Shown piece by piece: positions 52,185 to 61,425 of a stretch of DNA of 64,000 nucleotides. Position 1 is the first letter of the stretch. Each line of letters starts with the position of its first letter. The position numbers and the translations under genes were made by a program. Source of the stretch: Bradyrhizobium prioriisuperbiae. GTDB taxonomy: Bacteria > Pseudomonadota > Alphaproteobacteria > Rhizobiales > Xanthobacteraceae. The stretch is taken from assembly GCF_032397745.1 (NCBI RefSeq), contig NZ_CP135921.1, positions 5,816,501 through 5,880,500 of the forward strand, written 5' to 3'. The notes below the pieces were generated by a model that did no database searches, was not told the DNA's origin, and worked only from the letters and a program-made list of their open reading frames with translations.

Positions 52185-53162
52185 TTATTCCAGGGCGATG
52201 TTTTGCGCCTTGATCACCGGTCCCCAGAGCGCCGCATCCTTGGTCAATTGGGCATCCAGCCGTTCCGGTGCGCCGGTATCGACCATCAGGCCATCGGTAT
52301 CGAGCTGCTTTGCGATCTCGGACTTCTGCATCGCAGCGTTGGCTGCCGCGTTCAGGCGCGCGATGACGTCGCGCGGCGTGCCCGCGGGGGCGTGAAGTGC
52401 GGTCCAGAACGATGCCGTGAGGTCGGGATAGCCGGATTCGGCCAGCGTCGGTATTTCGGGGAAGCTCGCCATGCGCTTTTCCGCGGAGACGGCGAGAATA
52501 CGAAGCTGACCGCCGCGCGCGTGCTCGATGACGGCGGCGGGCGTTGCGAAATTGAGGTCGCATTCGCCCGACAGCGTTTCCATGATGGAGGCGGGATTGT
52601 TGCGGTAGGCGACCTCGGTGACGGCGAATCCCATCGATTTGCCCATCATGATCCCGAACAGGTGAGTGACGCTGCCCGGGCCCAACGTGGCGTAGAACAG
52701 CGGCTTGTCGCGCCCCTTGGCATAAGTGACGAAGCTCTTCACGTCGGCGGCGGGCGTCCGCGCGTTCACGGTCAGCGACAGCGGCCCATTGCAGAGCATG
52801 GCGACGGAGGCGAAGTCCTCGAGCTTGTAGGGCAGGTTCTTGCGCAGCAGGATGTTCAGCGAAATCGGCCCGGTGCCGCTAGCCAGCAGGACCGACCCGT
52901 CCTTCGGTGCGCGCGCCACATATTGCGATCCGACGATGCCGTTGGCGCCGGGCTTGTTGTCGACCAGGACCGGCTGATCCAGGGTTTCCGCCATGGCTTT
53001 CGCGATCGAGCGCATCAGGCTGTCGATTGAGCCGCCGGGTGCATAGGGCACGATGATGAAGATCGTCTGCGAGCGTGCCCTTACGATTGCAGGTGCGGCA
53101 AGCGGGGCAACAAGGGCGCCGGCGATCAAAATTGTCGCCTGGCGTCGGCTGATCCTGGGCAT
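52185..53162 (-). CDS. Bug-family (TctC-type) binding protein of a tripartite tricarboxylate transporter
   Basis: A 325-residue Bug protein. The N-terminus (PRISRRQATILIAGALVAPLAAPAIVRA) is a signal sequence with a twin-arginine-like RR before the hydrophobic stretch; the mature part has IIVPYAPGGSIDSLM, the NKPGANGIVGSQYVA ligand loop and TEVAYRNNPASIMETL. The ATG at 53162 has GAGGAGG upstream and is preferred over 53177. Since tctB and tctA are at the far end of this cluster (62220 onward), this is probably their receptor. Confidence 0.92.
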   Translation of the reverse strand: MPRISRRQATILIAGALVAPLAAPAIVRARSQTIFIIVPYAPGGSIDSLMRSIAKAMAETLDQPVLVDNKPGANGIVGSQYVARAPKDGSVLLASGTGPISLNILLRKNLPYKLEDFASVAMLCNGPLSLTVNARTPAADVKSFVTYAKGRDKPLFYATLGPGSVTHLFGIMMGKSMGFAVTEVAYRNNPASIMETLSGECDLNFATPAAVIEHARGGQLRILAVSAEKRMASFPEIPTLAESGYPDLTASFWTALHAPAGTPRDVIARLNAAANAAMQKSEIAKQLDTDGLMVDTGAPERLDAQLTKDAALWGPVIKAQNIALE

Positions 53163-53211
53163 GCGAGTCCTCCTCAAGGTCGTTCTTTGATTGCGCGGAA
53201 ATCTATCGGCT

Positions 53212-53300
53212 GACCGATCGGTCGGTCAATAGGAGATCAGCTGGATATTGCAAGCAGCCAAACTTGGTGTTATCAACACAAAAAGCTGACCGATCGGTCA
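53212..53300. promoter_or_regulatory. Two GACCGATCGGTC operators in the divergent Bug/enoyl-CoA hydratase gap
   Basis: GACCGATCGGTC at 53212-53223, inside TGACCGATCGGTCGGTCA, and the perfect 14-base palindrome TGACCGATCGGTCA at 53287-53300. The core is identical to the operator at 51410. One copy lies near each divergent gene, as expected for a TetR repressor closing both promoters. Confidence 0.8.
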
Positions 53301-53348
53301 GGACGACAAGCGAACCAAGCAAGACGAACAGAAGCCCAGGAGGAAGCC

Positions 53349-54119
53349 ATGTCAGGAGATATCGTCACCCTTGAAGTGTCCGATCATATCGCGCTGGTGA
53401 CGCTGAACCGGCCTCCCGTGAACGCGCTCGATCGCGCGATGCGCGACCGCATCGTGGCCGTATTCGACGAGATTTCCGAGCGCAGCGACGTCAGGGTCGC
53501 GATCCTGACCGGCGCCGGAAAGGTGTTTTGCAGCGGCGCGGATCTGAAGGATCGTCCGGATCCGGCGAAGATCGGCGCGTTTCACAGCCACAACCGTATC
53601 ACGCGCGAGACCGGAAACTGCATCCGTGAATGTTCAAAGCCGGTCATCGCGGCGATCAACGGCGTTGCGCTGGGAGCGGGCGTGGGCCTGATGGCTTCCT
53701 GCGACATTTTCTACGCCTGCGAGGAGGCCGTCTTCGGCATGCCGGAGATCAATGTCGGGCTCGCCGGTGGTGCGGCGATGCTGAATACGTTGTTCGGTCG
53801 CTCCCTGATGCGCCGCATGTTCTTCACCGGCTACCGCGTGCCTGCCGCCGAGCTCTACCGCCTCGGCATCATCGAGGCCTGCACGACCAAGGAAAATCTG
53901 ATCCCCGAAGTGATGAAGCTCGCCAGCGAGATCGCCTCGAAGAGCCCGATCGCGATTGAATATGCCAAGAACGCGGCGAACATGGTCGAGCTGATGCCGC
54001 CGCGGGACGCCTACCGTTTCGAGCAGAACATCACCATGGCGCTGTCCAAGACGGAGGACGCCAAGGAAGCGCGGATGGCGTTCCTGGAGAAGCGCACGCC
54101 GGTGTTCAAGGGGCGCTGA
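53349..54119 (+). CDS. Enoyl-CoA hydratase/isomerase-family protein
   Basis: A 256-residue crotonase. The oxyanion-hole segments are CSGADLKD (near residue 60) and GVALGAGVGLMASCD (near 105); the acidic catalytic region is PEINVGLAGGAAML. It should hydrate or rearrange an enoyl-CoA made by the acyl-CoA dehydrogenases downstream. GGAGG precedes the ATG. First gene of the acyl-CoA operon, one base before the next gene. Confidence 0.92.
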   Translation: MSGDIVTLEVSDHIALVTLNRPPVNALDRAMRDRIVAVFDEISERSDVRVAILTGAGKVFCSGADLKDRPDPAKIGAFHSHNRITRETGNCIRECSKPVIAAINGVALGAGVGLMASCDIFYACEEAVFGMPEINVGLAGGAAMLNTLFGRSLMRRMFFTGYRVPAAELYRLGIIEACTTKENLIPEVMKLASEIASKSPIAIEYAKNAANMVELMPPRDAYRFEQNITMALSKTEDAKEARMAFLEKRTPVFKGR

Positions 54120-54120
54120 G

Positions 54121-56250
54121 ATGCGGCCGGGAGAGGGTCTCGACGCGCTGATGTTGCCGCGCTCGATCGCGATCATCGGCGCCTCGCAGGAGGCGACGAA
54201 GATCGGCGGCCGGCCGGTCGATCTGTTGCGCCGTCACGGCTATGCGGGCCGCATCTATCCGGTCAATCCAAAGGCGGCGACGGTACAGGGGCTGAAGGCC
54301 TACGCCTCGGTGGCCGAGGTGCCAGAGGCGCCGGATCTCGCCATCATCGCGGTCGATGCGGAGCGAGCTGGCGAGGCCGTGGAGCAGTGCGCGGCCCGTG
54401 GCGTCCGTAGCGTCGTCGTGTTTTCCTCCGGCTTTGCCGAACTCGGCGAGCAGGGCCGTGCGATGCAGGACCGCCTGCGGCTGGCCGCGCGCAACAATGG
54501 CATGCGCCTGCTTGGGCCGAACTGCCTTGGCGCCGTCAGCATCGCCGAAAAGAGCATCGCGACGTTTTCGATCGTGCTCGAACAAGGCATGCCGACCGCC
54601 GGCGCGCTCGGCATCGTCTCGCAGAGCGGCAATCTCGGCAGCTACACCATGCGCCTTGCCAGCGAGCGCGGCGTCGGCGTCAGCCGCTTCATCACGACGG
54701 GCAACGAGTGCGACATCGACATCGCCGACGGCATTGCCTGGATGGCACGTGATCCCGCCACCAAGGTGATCCTGTGCTGCCTCGAAGCGTGCCGGGATGC
54801 TGGCCGCCTGATCTCGGCGCTGGAAGAGGCGCGCGATGCCGGCAAGCCTGTCATCGCCATGAAGATCGGCACGTCTGCGGCAGGCCAGGCCGCTGCGGCC
54901 TCGCACACTGGAGCGATGGCGGGATCGGATGCCGTGTTTGACGCGCTGTTTGCGCGTTGCGGGGCGGTGCGCGTGCGCAGTATCGACGAGCTCATCGATC
55001 TCGGTCATGCCGCATCGATCCTGCTGCCGGACCGGCTGCCGAAGGGCCCGGGCATAGCGATCCTCACGGCGTCGGGGGGCTTTGGCGTGCTGCTCGCGGA
55101 TGCGGCGCAGGCGGTCGGATTGTCGCTGCCCGAGCTTGACGAGGAGACGCAACGAAAGATTCTGGAGTTGGTACCGTTTGCATCGGCCCGCAATCCGGTC
55201 GACGCCACTGCGCAGATGTCCAGTCGCCCCGATCTGCTGGAGAAGATCATGTCCGCCGTCGTGGCGGACGAGCGGGCCGATACGGTGATCCTGCCACTCC
55301 CGTTCTCGCTGCATCTGCCGCGCCTGCGTTCCATCTATATGGACACGCTGCGCAACATCCGCGCGCAATTTCCCGCACGTTCGATCGTTTTGTGCGTCGA
55401 CGGTCCGGAGGATGCGCTGACCGAGCTGCACGCGCTGGGCTTTCCAACGATCGCGAGTTTCGACGGCTGTTGCGCAACCGTCGCCGCGCTGGTGCGGTTG
55501 CAGGCCGTGGCGAGGCGTCCACAGGACAAGCCGGCGATCGAGCGGGCACAGCCGCTTGCGGCCGACGCCTTCCGCCACGAACTCGGTGCCAAGCGAGCGC
55601 TCGCGGACGCCGGCGTTCCGGTCCTTGCCGAGCGTCTCGTGCAGGATGTTGATGCGGCGGCTCGCGCCGCCACCGACATCGGATATCCCGTGGTGCTGAA
55701 AATCGCCTCGCCCGATCTGCCGCACAAGACGGAGGCCGGCGGCGTGGTCGTGGGCGTTGGTTCGGAAGCTGACGTCCGGCGGGCTTATGCCCAGATGCTG
55801 GATCGCGTCGCCACCAGGGCGCCGCACGCGGCGATCGATGGCGTGATCGTGGCGCCGATGGCCAAAGGCGTCGCCGAACTCATTCTGGGGAGCCGCGTCG
55901 ACCCGGTGTTCGGGCCGGTTGTGATGGTCGGTCTTGGCGGCATCTTCGCGGAGATCCTCCAGGACTCAGCCGTGCAGATGGCACCGGTCAGCGAGGCGCA
56001 GGCGATGGCAATGCTGAAATCGCTGAAGGCGTTCGCTGTGCTCGACGGCGCGCGGGGGCGGCCGCGCGCCGACCTCGAAGCCGCAGCCCGGGCCGTTGCC
56101 GCGTTGTCGCGCTTCGCCGCTGCGCATGCCGACACGATCGCGGAGATCGACGTCAATCCGCTGCTGTTGCGGGGCGAAGGCGAGGGGGCCGTGGCGCTCG
56201 ACGCGCTGTTGATCCCGCACGGCAAGTTCCCGGCTCACGAGCATCACTGA
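54121..56250 (+). CDS. NDP-forming acyl-CoA synthetase (CoA-binding plus ATP-grasp)
   Basis: A 709-residue single-chain enzyme of the ADP-forming acetyl-CoA synthetase superfamily. Domain order: CoA-binding Rossmann domain (SIAIIGASQEATKIGGRP), ligase-CoA domains with LLGPNCLGAVS and the SHTGAMAGSD loop, and a C-terminal ATP-grasp domain (YPVVLKIASPDLPHKTEAGGV; VMVGLGGIFAE). It activates a carboxylic acid as CoA thioester at the entry to the pathway, with formation of NDP and phosphate rather than AMP. Related proteins are acetyltransferases (Pat), but no GNAT domain is attached here. Confidence 0.88.
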   Translation: MRPGEGLDALMLPRSIAIIGASQEATKIGGRPVDLLRRHGYAGRIYPVNPKAATVQGLKAYASVAEVPEAPDLAIIAVDAERAGEAVEQCAARGVRSVVVFSSGFAELGEQGRAMQDRLRLAARNNGMRLLGPNCLGAVSIAEKSIATFSIVLEQGMPTAGALGIVSQSGNLGSYTMRLASERGVGVSRFITTGNECDIDIADGIAWMARDPATKVILCCLEACRDAGRLISALEEARDAGKPVIAMKIGTSAAGQAAAASHTGAMAGSDAVFDALFARCGAVRVRSIDELIDLGHAASILLPDRLPKGPGIAILTASGGFGVLLADAAQAVGLSLPELDEETQRKILELVPFASARNPVDATAQMSSRPDLLEKIMSAVVADERADTVILPLPFSLHLPRLRSIYMDTLRNIRAQFPARSIVLCVDGPEDALTELHALGFPTIASFDGCCATVAALVRLQAVARRPQDKPAIERAQPLAADAFRHELGAKRALADAGVPVLAERLVQDVDAAARAATDIGYPVVLKIASPDLPHKTEAGGVVVGVGSEADVRRAYAQMLDRVATRAPHAAIDGVIVAPMAKGVAELILGSRVDPVFGPVVMVGLGGIFAEILQDSAVQMAPVSEAQAMAMLKSLKAFAVLDGARGRPRADLEAAARAVAALSRFAAAHADTIAEIDVNPLLLRGEGEGAVALDALLIPHGKFPAHEHH

Positions 56251-56309
56251 AGCCAATCGACAAGAGGTCGGAGAAGCCGGCCCAGAGGAAACGCAGGAAG
56301 CAGGAGGAA

Positions 56310-57527
56310 ATGGTAAAGACATCGACGATCGCTACACTGGGCATGATTGCCTTGCTGCTCACGAATACGCCGCTGTCCGCGCAGGGCATCTCCGGCGATG
56401 TCGTCAAGATCGGCATCATGAACGACCAGAACGGTCCCTACGCCGACAATTGCGGCCTGGGTTCGGTCGCCGCCAAGCTCGCGGTCGGCGATTTCGGCGG
56501 AACGGTCAACGGCAAGAAGATCGAACTCGTGATCGCCGACGATCAGAACAAGCCCGATGTCGGCGTCGCCATCGCGCTGCGCTGGGTCGACAATGAAGGT
56601 GTCGATGCCATCGTCGGCTGCTCTGCTTCGTCGATCGCGCTTGCCGTGCAGGAGATCATGAAGAACCGCAAGAAGCCCTACCTGCTCGCGGGAACGGCGG
56701 GATCGTTCTTCACGAATGACAAGTGCTCGCCGATGACGACTCAGTGGGTGGTCGACACCTACGCCCAGCCGAAGGCCACTGTGAAAGCGCTGCTCGCGCA
56801 GGGGATCGACAGCTGGTTCTTCCTGACGGTCGACTACGCCTTCGGCAAGGCCTGGCAGGCGGACGCGACGAAGTTCATCGAGGCGGGCGGCGGCAAGGTA
56901 GTCGGCTCGGTGCTGCATCCGCTCAATTCGTCGGATCTCTCCTCGTTCCTGCTGACCGCGCAGGCCAGCGGCGCCAATGCGATTGCGCTCGCCAATTCAG
57001 GTGCGGATTTCGCCAATGCGATCAAGCAGGCCCAGGAGTTCGGGCTAACGAAGAAGCAACTGCTCGTTCCTCTCGGCCTCATGATCAGCCAGACGCACGG
57101 AATTGGCCTCAAGGATCTCCAGAACGTGCGGCTGACGACGCCCTTCTACTGGGACATGACTGCGGAGAGCCGGGCCTTTGCCAAGCGCTATGCCGAGGCG
57201 ACGAACGGCCAGCTTCTCAATGAAGGCAAGGCGGCCACCTACAGCGCCGTCACACACTATCTGAAGGCGGTCGCCGCCGCGGGTTCCGACGATGGCGACG
57301 CCGTGATGCGGCAGATGAAGAACACGCCGATCAACGATTTCGAGATGAAGAATGTCACCATCAGGGCCGACGGCCAGGTGATGCGTCCGCTCTATGTCGC
57401 GCGGATCAAGGCTCCGGCCGAATCCAGATACACCTACGACTATTACGAGATCACCGGCACGATCGCGCCCGAGGACGCGTGGCGGCCGGCATCGGAGAGT
57501 ACCTGCGATCTTCTCAAGTCGCAGTGA
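56310..57527 (+). CDS. Branched-chain amino acid-type ABC substrate-binding protein, orphan
   Basis: A 405-residue Peripla_BP_6 protein. Signal peptide ends at LSAQG; then GDVVKIGIMNDQNGPYADN and the DDQNKPDVGVAIALRWVDN segment. Cysteines near residues 51 and 135 may form a disulfide. AGGAGG precedes the ATG. No permease or ATPase gene of the ABC type is nearby, although it is in the middle of the acyl-CoA operon; it may work with a distant Liv-type channel, perhaps that at 39490-42800. Confidence 0.9.
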   Translation: MVKTSTIATLGMIALLLTNTPLSAQGISGDVVKIGIMNDQNGPYADNCGLGSVAAKLAVGDFGGTVNGKKIELVIADDQNKPDVGVAIALRWVDNEGVDAIVGCSASSIALAVQEIMKNRKKPYLLAGTAGSFFTNDKCSPMTTQWVVDTYAQPKATVKALLAQGIDSWFFLTVDYAFGKAWQADATKFIEAGGGKVVGSVLHPLNSSDLSSFLLTAQASGANAIALANSGADFANAIKQAQEFGLTKKQLLVPLGLMISQTHGIGLKDLQNVRLTTPFYWDMTAESRAFAKRYAEATNGQLLNEGKAATYSAVTHYLKAVAAAGSDDGDAVMRQMKNTPINDFEMKNVTIRADGQVMRPLYVARIKAPAESRYTYDYYEITGTIAPEDAWRPASESTCDLLKSQ

Positions 57528-57580
57528 AGAACAGGCTGCCGGTACATGAAGGCACGTATGGCGAAAGCGGGAAGCAGGCG

Positions 57581-58792
57581 ATGAGTGTACTTGAAGCGGT
57601 ATCGACCCATCCGGTCGCAGGTGAGACCCTGGCCGGCGAAGCCTATCGCGAAGCGATGCATCGCTGGCTGCACGCCAATCTGCCTGCCAGCTTCCGCAGC
57701 GACAGCGCCAGATTCACGACGCCCACGCTCCAGCAATCGGTCGCCTGGGAGGCGGCGATGTACCGCGCCGGGCTGACCGGAATCACCTGGCCGGAGGCCT
57801 ATGGCGGGCATGGCCGTTCCTTGCGCGAACATCTCATCGCCAATCAGGAGATCGGCCGGCTTGCGATGCCGGAAAGCGTCAACTCGATCGGCAAGGAGCT
57901 TGCCGGTCCGATCATCCTGGCGGTCGGCAGCGAGGAGCAGAAGCGGCGTTTCCTGCCCGCGATCATCGAGATGCGCAACATCTGGTGTCAGGGCTTCTCG
58001 GAACCTGAAGCCGGCTCCGATCTCGCGGGGCTTCGCACCCGTGCCACGCAAACCGGTGACGGCTGGCGGATCAACGGCCAGAAGATCTGGACCAGCGGCG
58101 CATACCGGTCGCAGCGCTGTCTGGTGCTTGCCCGTACCGGGCCGCTGGAGGATCGCCATCGCGGCCTTGCCATGTTCGCGGTACCGCTCGATGCCAGCGG
58201 CGTGCGCGTGCGCACCATCAAATCGATCGACGGACGCGAGAGCTTTTGCGAGGTCTTCTTCGACGAGGTCGAGGTCGCCCAGACTGACGCACTCGGCGCG
58301 CCCGACGAGGGCTGGGCCGCGGCCATTCGCGTGCTGGAGATCGAGCGGGCGACCAACCGCATGTATCGCGCCTGGCGATTCGAGAATGAGCTGCGTCATC
58401 TGATTTCGGCCTGCAAGGCAGATGCCGCGCTGTCCGAAATGGTCGGCGAACGCCATTATGCGGTCAGGCTCGGCGAGGTCGCCGTCGAGATCGAGGTGCT
58501 GAAGGCGCATGTCGAGACCGCCGTCGAGGCGCTCGCCAACGGTGACAAGATCGGGGCGCGCGGCAGTCTTGCGAAGCTGTACTGGAGCGAAGCGCATCAG
58601 CGCTTTGCCGCCCTCGCGCTCGAACTGCTTCAGCAGGCGTCGCTTCCGCACATTCCCGCGATCACGGTGGCGCGGCGTCGCTTTGAGGCGATCTATCTAC
58701 AGGCGCGTGCCGAGACGATCTATGCAGGCACGACCGAGATCCAGCTCGGCATCATCGCCGATCGCATCCTGCAGCTATCGAGGGGCAAATAA
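57581..58792 (+). CDS. Acyl-CoA dehydrogenase, larger subunit of a likely heteromeric pair
   Basis: A 403-residue acyl-CoA dehydrogenase. It has the N-terminal helical domain, the FAD-contacting QGFSEPEAGSDLAGLRTRA and KIWTSGAY segments, and a C-terminal end with IYAGTTEIQLG. At that last site the usual catalytic glutamate (YEGT) is alanine, so the base must come from another position, as in some long-chain and steroid-side-chain enzymes. The RxQFG motif for the neighbouring subunit's FAD is absent; it is present in the small dehydrogenase at 59599. The start at 57581 begins family homology; a longer in-frame start would overlap the binding-protein gene. Confidence 0.87.
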   Translation: MSVLEAVSTHPVAGETLAGEAYREAMHRWLHANLPASFRSDSARFTTPTLQQSVAWEAAMYRAGLTGITWPEAYGGHGRSLREHLIANQEIGRLAMPESVNSIGKELAGPIILAVGSEEQKRRFLPAIIEMRNIWCQGFSEPEAGSDLAGLRTRATQTGDGWRINGQKIWTSGAYRSQRCLVLARTGPLEDRHRGLAMFAVPLDASGVRVRTIKSIDGRESFCEVFFDEVEVAQTDALGAPDEGWAAAIRVLEIERATNRMYRAWRFENELRHLISACKADAALSEMVGERHYAVRLGEVAVEIEVLKAHVETAVEALANGDKIGARGSLAKLYWSEAHQRFAALALELLQQASLPHIPAITVARRRFEAIYLQARAETIYAGTTEIQLGIIADRILQLSRGK

Positions 58793-59562
58793 TGGTCTCT
58801 CAGGGGCAGGTCCCGGGTCTGCTGCACGATCGCCTCGTCATGGTGACGGGGGCGGGGCAAGGGATCGGACGAGCCATCGCGCTTGGGGTGGCCTCGGCAG
58901 GGGCAAAAGTCGTCGTGGCCGATCTGCGGGACGAGCGGGCGGAGGCTACCGCAGGCGAGATAAGGGCGGGAGGCAGGGAGGCCGCCGCCTATGCGCTCGA
59001 CGTGACCGACGCTCAGGCCTGCGTCCAGCTGGCGAAGCGCGTGGATGAGGAGATCGGTCCCGCCGATGTCATCGTCAACAATGCCGGGATCATCATTCGC
59101 GAGCCCATCGACAGCCCGCGCGCCCATCAGAACTGGCGCCAGGTCTTCGATGTAAACGTCAACGGTACCTTCAACGTGGTTCATGCTTTCATTCCGGCGT
59201 TACGTAAAACGCGCGGGTGCATCATCAACGTTGCTTCCGTCGCGGCCTTTGGCGGCATGGGCGGTACGCTCGGCTATTCTCCGTCCAAAGGTGCGGTGAG
59301 GCTGTTCACGCAGGCACTTGCCCGCGATCTCGCGCCTGATGGCATCCGGGTCAACGCCGTCGCGCCCGGCATCGTGGCGACCGAGATGAGCGAGAGCACC
59401 CGCGACGATCCGACGAGGTTGTCTGGCCTGATGGCGCGTACGCCGTTGAAGCGTGTGGGACAGCCCGACGAGATCGCGGGGCCGGTGATCTTTCTCGCCT
59501 CGGCGATGGCGTCCTATGTCAACGGTGTCATCCTGCCCGTCGACGGCGGATATCTCGCTTAG
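58792..59562 (+). CDS. Short-chain dehydrogenase/reductase
   Basis: A 256-residue classical SDR: VTGAGQGIGRAIALG, the NNAGI strand, and the active site Ser (NVASV) with Tyr-x-x-x-Lys (GYSPSKGA). It overlaps the acyl-CoA dehydrogenase stop by one base (TAATG). Between two acyl-CoA dehydrogenase genes it probably oxidises a 3-hydroxyacyl-CoA or an alcohol group on the ring or chain being degraded. Confidence 0.9.
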   Translation: MVSQGQVPGLLHDRLVMVTGAGQGIGRAIALGVASAGAKVVVADLRDERAEATAGEIRAGGREAAAYALDVTDAQACVQLAKRVDEEIGPADVIVNNAGIIIREPIDSPRAHQNWRQVFDVNVNGTFNVVHAFIPALRKTRGCIINVASVAAFGGMGGTLGYSPSKGAVRLFTQALARDLAPDGIRVNAVAPGIVATEMSESTRDDPTRLSGLMARTPLKRVGQPDEIAGPVIFLASAMASYVNGVILPVDGGYLA

Positions 59563-59598
59563 TGAGCAGTAGTAGTCGCGCAGTTTTCGAAGAGGACG

Positions 59599-60627
59599 AT
59601 GATGACGACGGCCGAAGGACTTCAACCCGACGAGTTTGCGGCAACCGCGGCACGCGCAGTGGCCGCATGTGCGGGTACTAACGTGCGCGAACAGGCGCAA
59701 AATCTCGCCGGCGACGGTTTTCTCGGCGTCATCGCGGATGAGGAGGTGGGGGGACTGGCTCTGCCGCTCGGCTTCGCGGTGCCGGTGATCGCGGCCGCGC
59801 ATTCCGGATTGCTCGGGTTTCCGCTCCTTGAGACCATGCTCGCCGGCCGCCTGCTGCAATCATCGCTGACCCGTCTTGCTACTGCGATCGTTGCCGGCGG
59901 GACATTGGCGACGATCGCCTGGCAGGGTGAGGTCGTCGCCGAACGCGACGGCGGGGTACCGGTGCTGAGCGGCTCGCTCGCACGCGCGCCTTGCGCGGCG
60001 GGGGTCGACTACATTCTGGTACGGATGAGCGGAGACGCCGCGGCGCTGATCCCGACGGATGCCGAGGGTGTCGTGGTCGAGGACGCGGCCGGCCTCGATC
60101 TGACGGTACCGGAGCATACGGTGCGACTGGAGAAGGTCGAGGTTCCCATAGGCTCGATCCTGCCGGCCGGTACGTGGGATCTGCTCAACTCGGATGCCAA
60201 CGTACTCCGTGCCGCTGCCATCCTGGGATCGGCCGAAGCATGCTTGTCGCTCGCGCAGGAGCACGCCTCGACGCGCCGTCAGTTCGGGCACGCCTTGTCC
60301 TACAATCAGGCTATCCGCCATGCGCTGGCGCGCCAGAAGCTCGGGCTCGAGAGCATCCGTCATGCGATCACGCGGAGCCTGTCCGACGACGGCGGCCCCG
60401 CTCAGCGCGACGCGGCGTTCCTTGCCGCAGCGACCTATGGCAGCTCGATCAGCGAAGGCGCGCTCCAGATCCATGGTGGCATGGGTTTCACATGGGACGT
60501 GCCGGTGCATCGCCATCTGCGCCGCATCCGCACGCTGCAAGCGCAGGGCGACGCCAGCGGCCTGATCAGCACGTTCGGCCGCCGTTACGTATCGGAAGTT
60601 GCTCCGTTTGCCGAGGCAGGAGCGTGA
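59599..60627 (+). CDS. Acyl-CoA dehydrogenase, small subunit of a likely heteromeric pair
   Basis: A 342-residue acyl-CoA dehydrogenase-like protein, shorter than the standard 380-400. The N-terminal and middle domains are weak (no EPxAGSD), but the C-terminal domain carries the subunit-bridging FAD motifs STRRQFGHALSYNQ and QIHGGMGFTWD. The large dehydrogenase at 57581 has exactly the motifs missing here. Such complementary pairs form alpha2beta2 enzymes in steroid side-chain degradation (FadE26/FadE27 type). It is likely inactive alone. Confidence 0.85.
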   Translation: MMTTAEGLQPDEFAATAARAVAACAGTNVREQAQNLAGDGFLGVIADEEVGGLALPLGFAVPVIAAAHSGLLGFPLLETMLAGRLLQSSLTRLATAIVAGGTLATIAWQGEVVAERDGGVPVLSGSLARAPCAAGVDYILVRMSGDAAALIPTDAEGVVVEDAAGLDLTVPEHTVRLEKVEVPIGSILPAGTWDLLNSDANVLRAAAILGSAEACLSLAQEHASTRRQFGHALSYNQAIRHALARQKLGLESIRHAITRSLSDDGGPAQRDAAFLAAATYGSSISEGALQIHGGMGFTWDVPVHRHLRRIRTLQAQGDASGLISTFGRRYVSEVAPFAEAGA

Positions 60628-60638
60628 AGGAGACAGCC

Positions 60639-61412
60639 ATGACCGAAACCAGGGATCAGACGCTCGCAGGCCGCGTCGCACTCGTCACCGGTGCTGGAAA
60701 CGGCATCGGCCGCGCAACCGCGCTCAAGCTTGCCGCGCGCGGCGCGATTGTCGGCGTCAATGATCTGAAGCCGGAGTTCGTGGACAGCACGGTGGAGGCG
60801 ATCAAGACGGCCGGCGGCAACGCGGTTGCCGTCGCCCAGGACGTGTCGAGCCGGGATGGCATGCGGCAGGCGGTGCTCGGATTGGCGGAGCGCGCGGGGC
60901 GTTTCGACATCCTCGTCAACAACGCGGCATGGGTCCGCTATCAATCCACCGCTGAGATCGCCCCGGAAACCGTCGACCGCATGCTCAATATCGGCTTCAA
61001 GGCCGTGATCTGGGGAATCCAGGCCGCCGCGGAAGTCATGGATGCGGAGCGCGGCGGTGCGATCGTCAACGTTGCCTCGGTAGCCGGCCTGATCTCGGCC
61101 AAGAACAGCATCGTCTACAGCGGCATCAAGGCCGGTGTCATGGGGATCACGCGAGCAGCCGCAGCGGAGCTCGGCGCGCGCAACATCCGTATCAATGCCG
61201 TGGCGCCATCGGCGATTCCGACCGAGGGAACGATGCGCAACCGCAATGCCGAACTCGATGCGCGCCGGATCGCGAGAACGCCGCTGGGCCGGCTTGGCAC
61301 GGTCGACGATATCGCCAAGGCGATCTGCTTCCTCGCCGGCGACGAAAGCGGATTCATCTCGGCGCAGGTGCTCACCGTGGACGGCGGCATCACGCTGACC
61401 AACATTGCCTGA
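60639..61412 (+). CDS. Short-chain dehydrogenase/reductase
   Basis: A 257-residue SDR: VTGAGNGIGRAT, NNAAW, active-site Ser (NVASVAG) and Tyr-x-x-x-Lys (VYSGIKAG). It is only modestly similar to the SDR at 58792, so each probably has its own substrate. AAGGAG precedes the ATG at 60639. An upstream frame overlapping the dehydrogenase gene in another register is not supported. Confidence 0.9.
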   Translation: MTETRDQTLAGRVALVTGAGNGIGRATALKLAARGAIVGVNDLKPEFVDSTVEAIKTAGGNAVAVAQDVSSRDGMRQAVLGLAERAGRFDILVNNAAWVRYQSTAEIAPETVDRMLNIGFKAVIWGIQAAAEVMDAERGGAIVNVASVAGLISAKNSIVYSGIKAGVMGITRAAAAELGARNIRINAVAPSAIPTEGTMRNRNAELDARRIARTPLGRLGTVDDIAKAICFLAGDESGFISAQVLTVDGGITLTNIA

Positions 61413-61425
61413 CAGGACAATCGCG

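Noticed and set aside
54106..55827. Open frame of 573 codons on the minus strand
   Set aside because: It mirrors the NDP-forming acyl-CoA synthetase, which has well-placed CoA-binding and ATP-grasp motifs.
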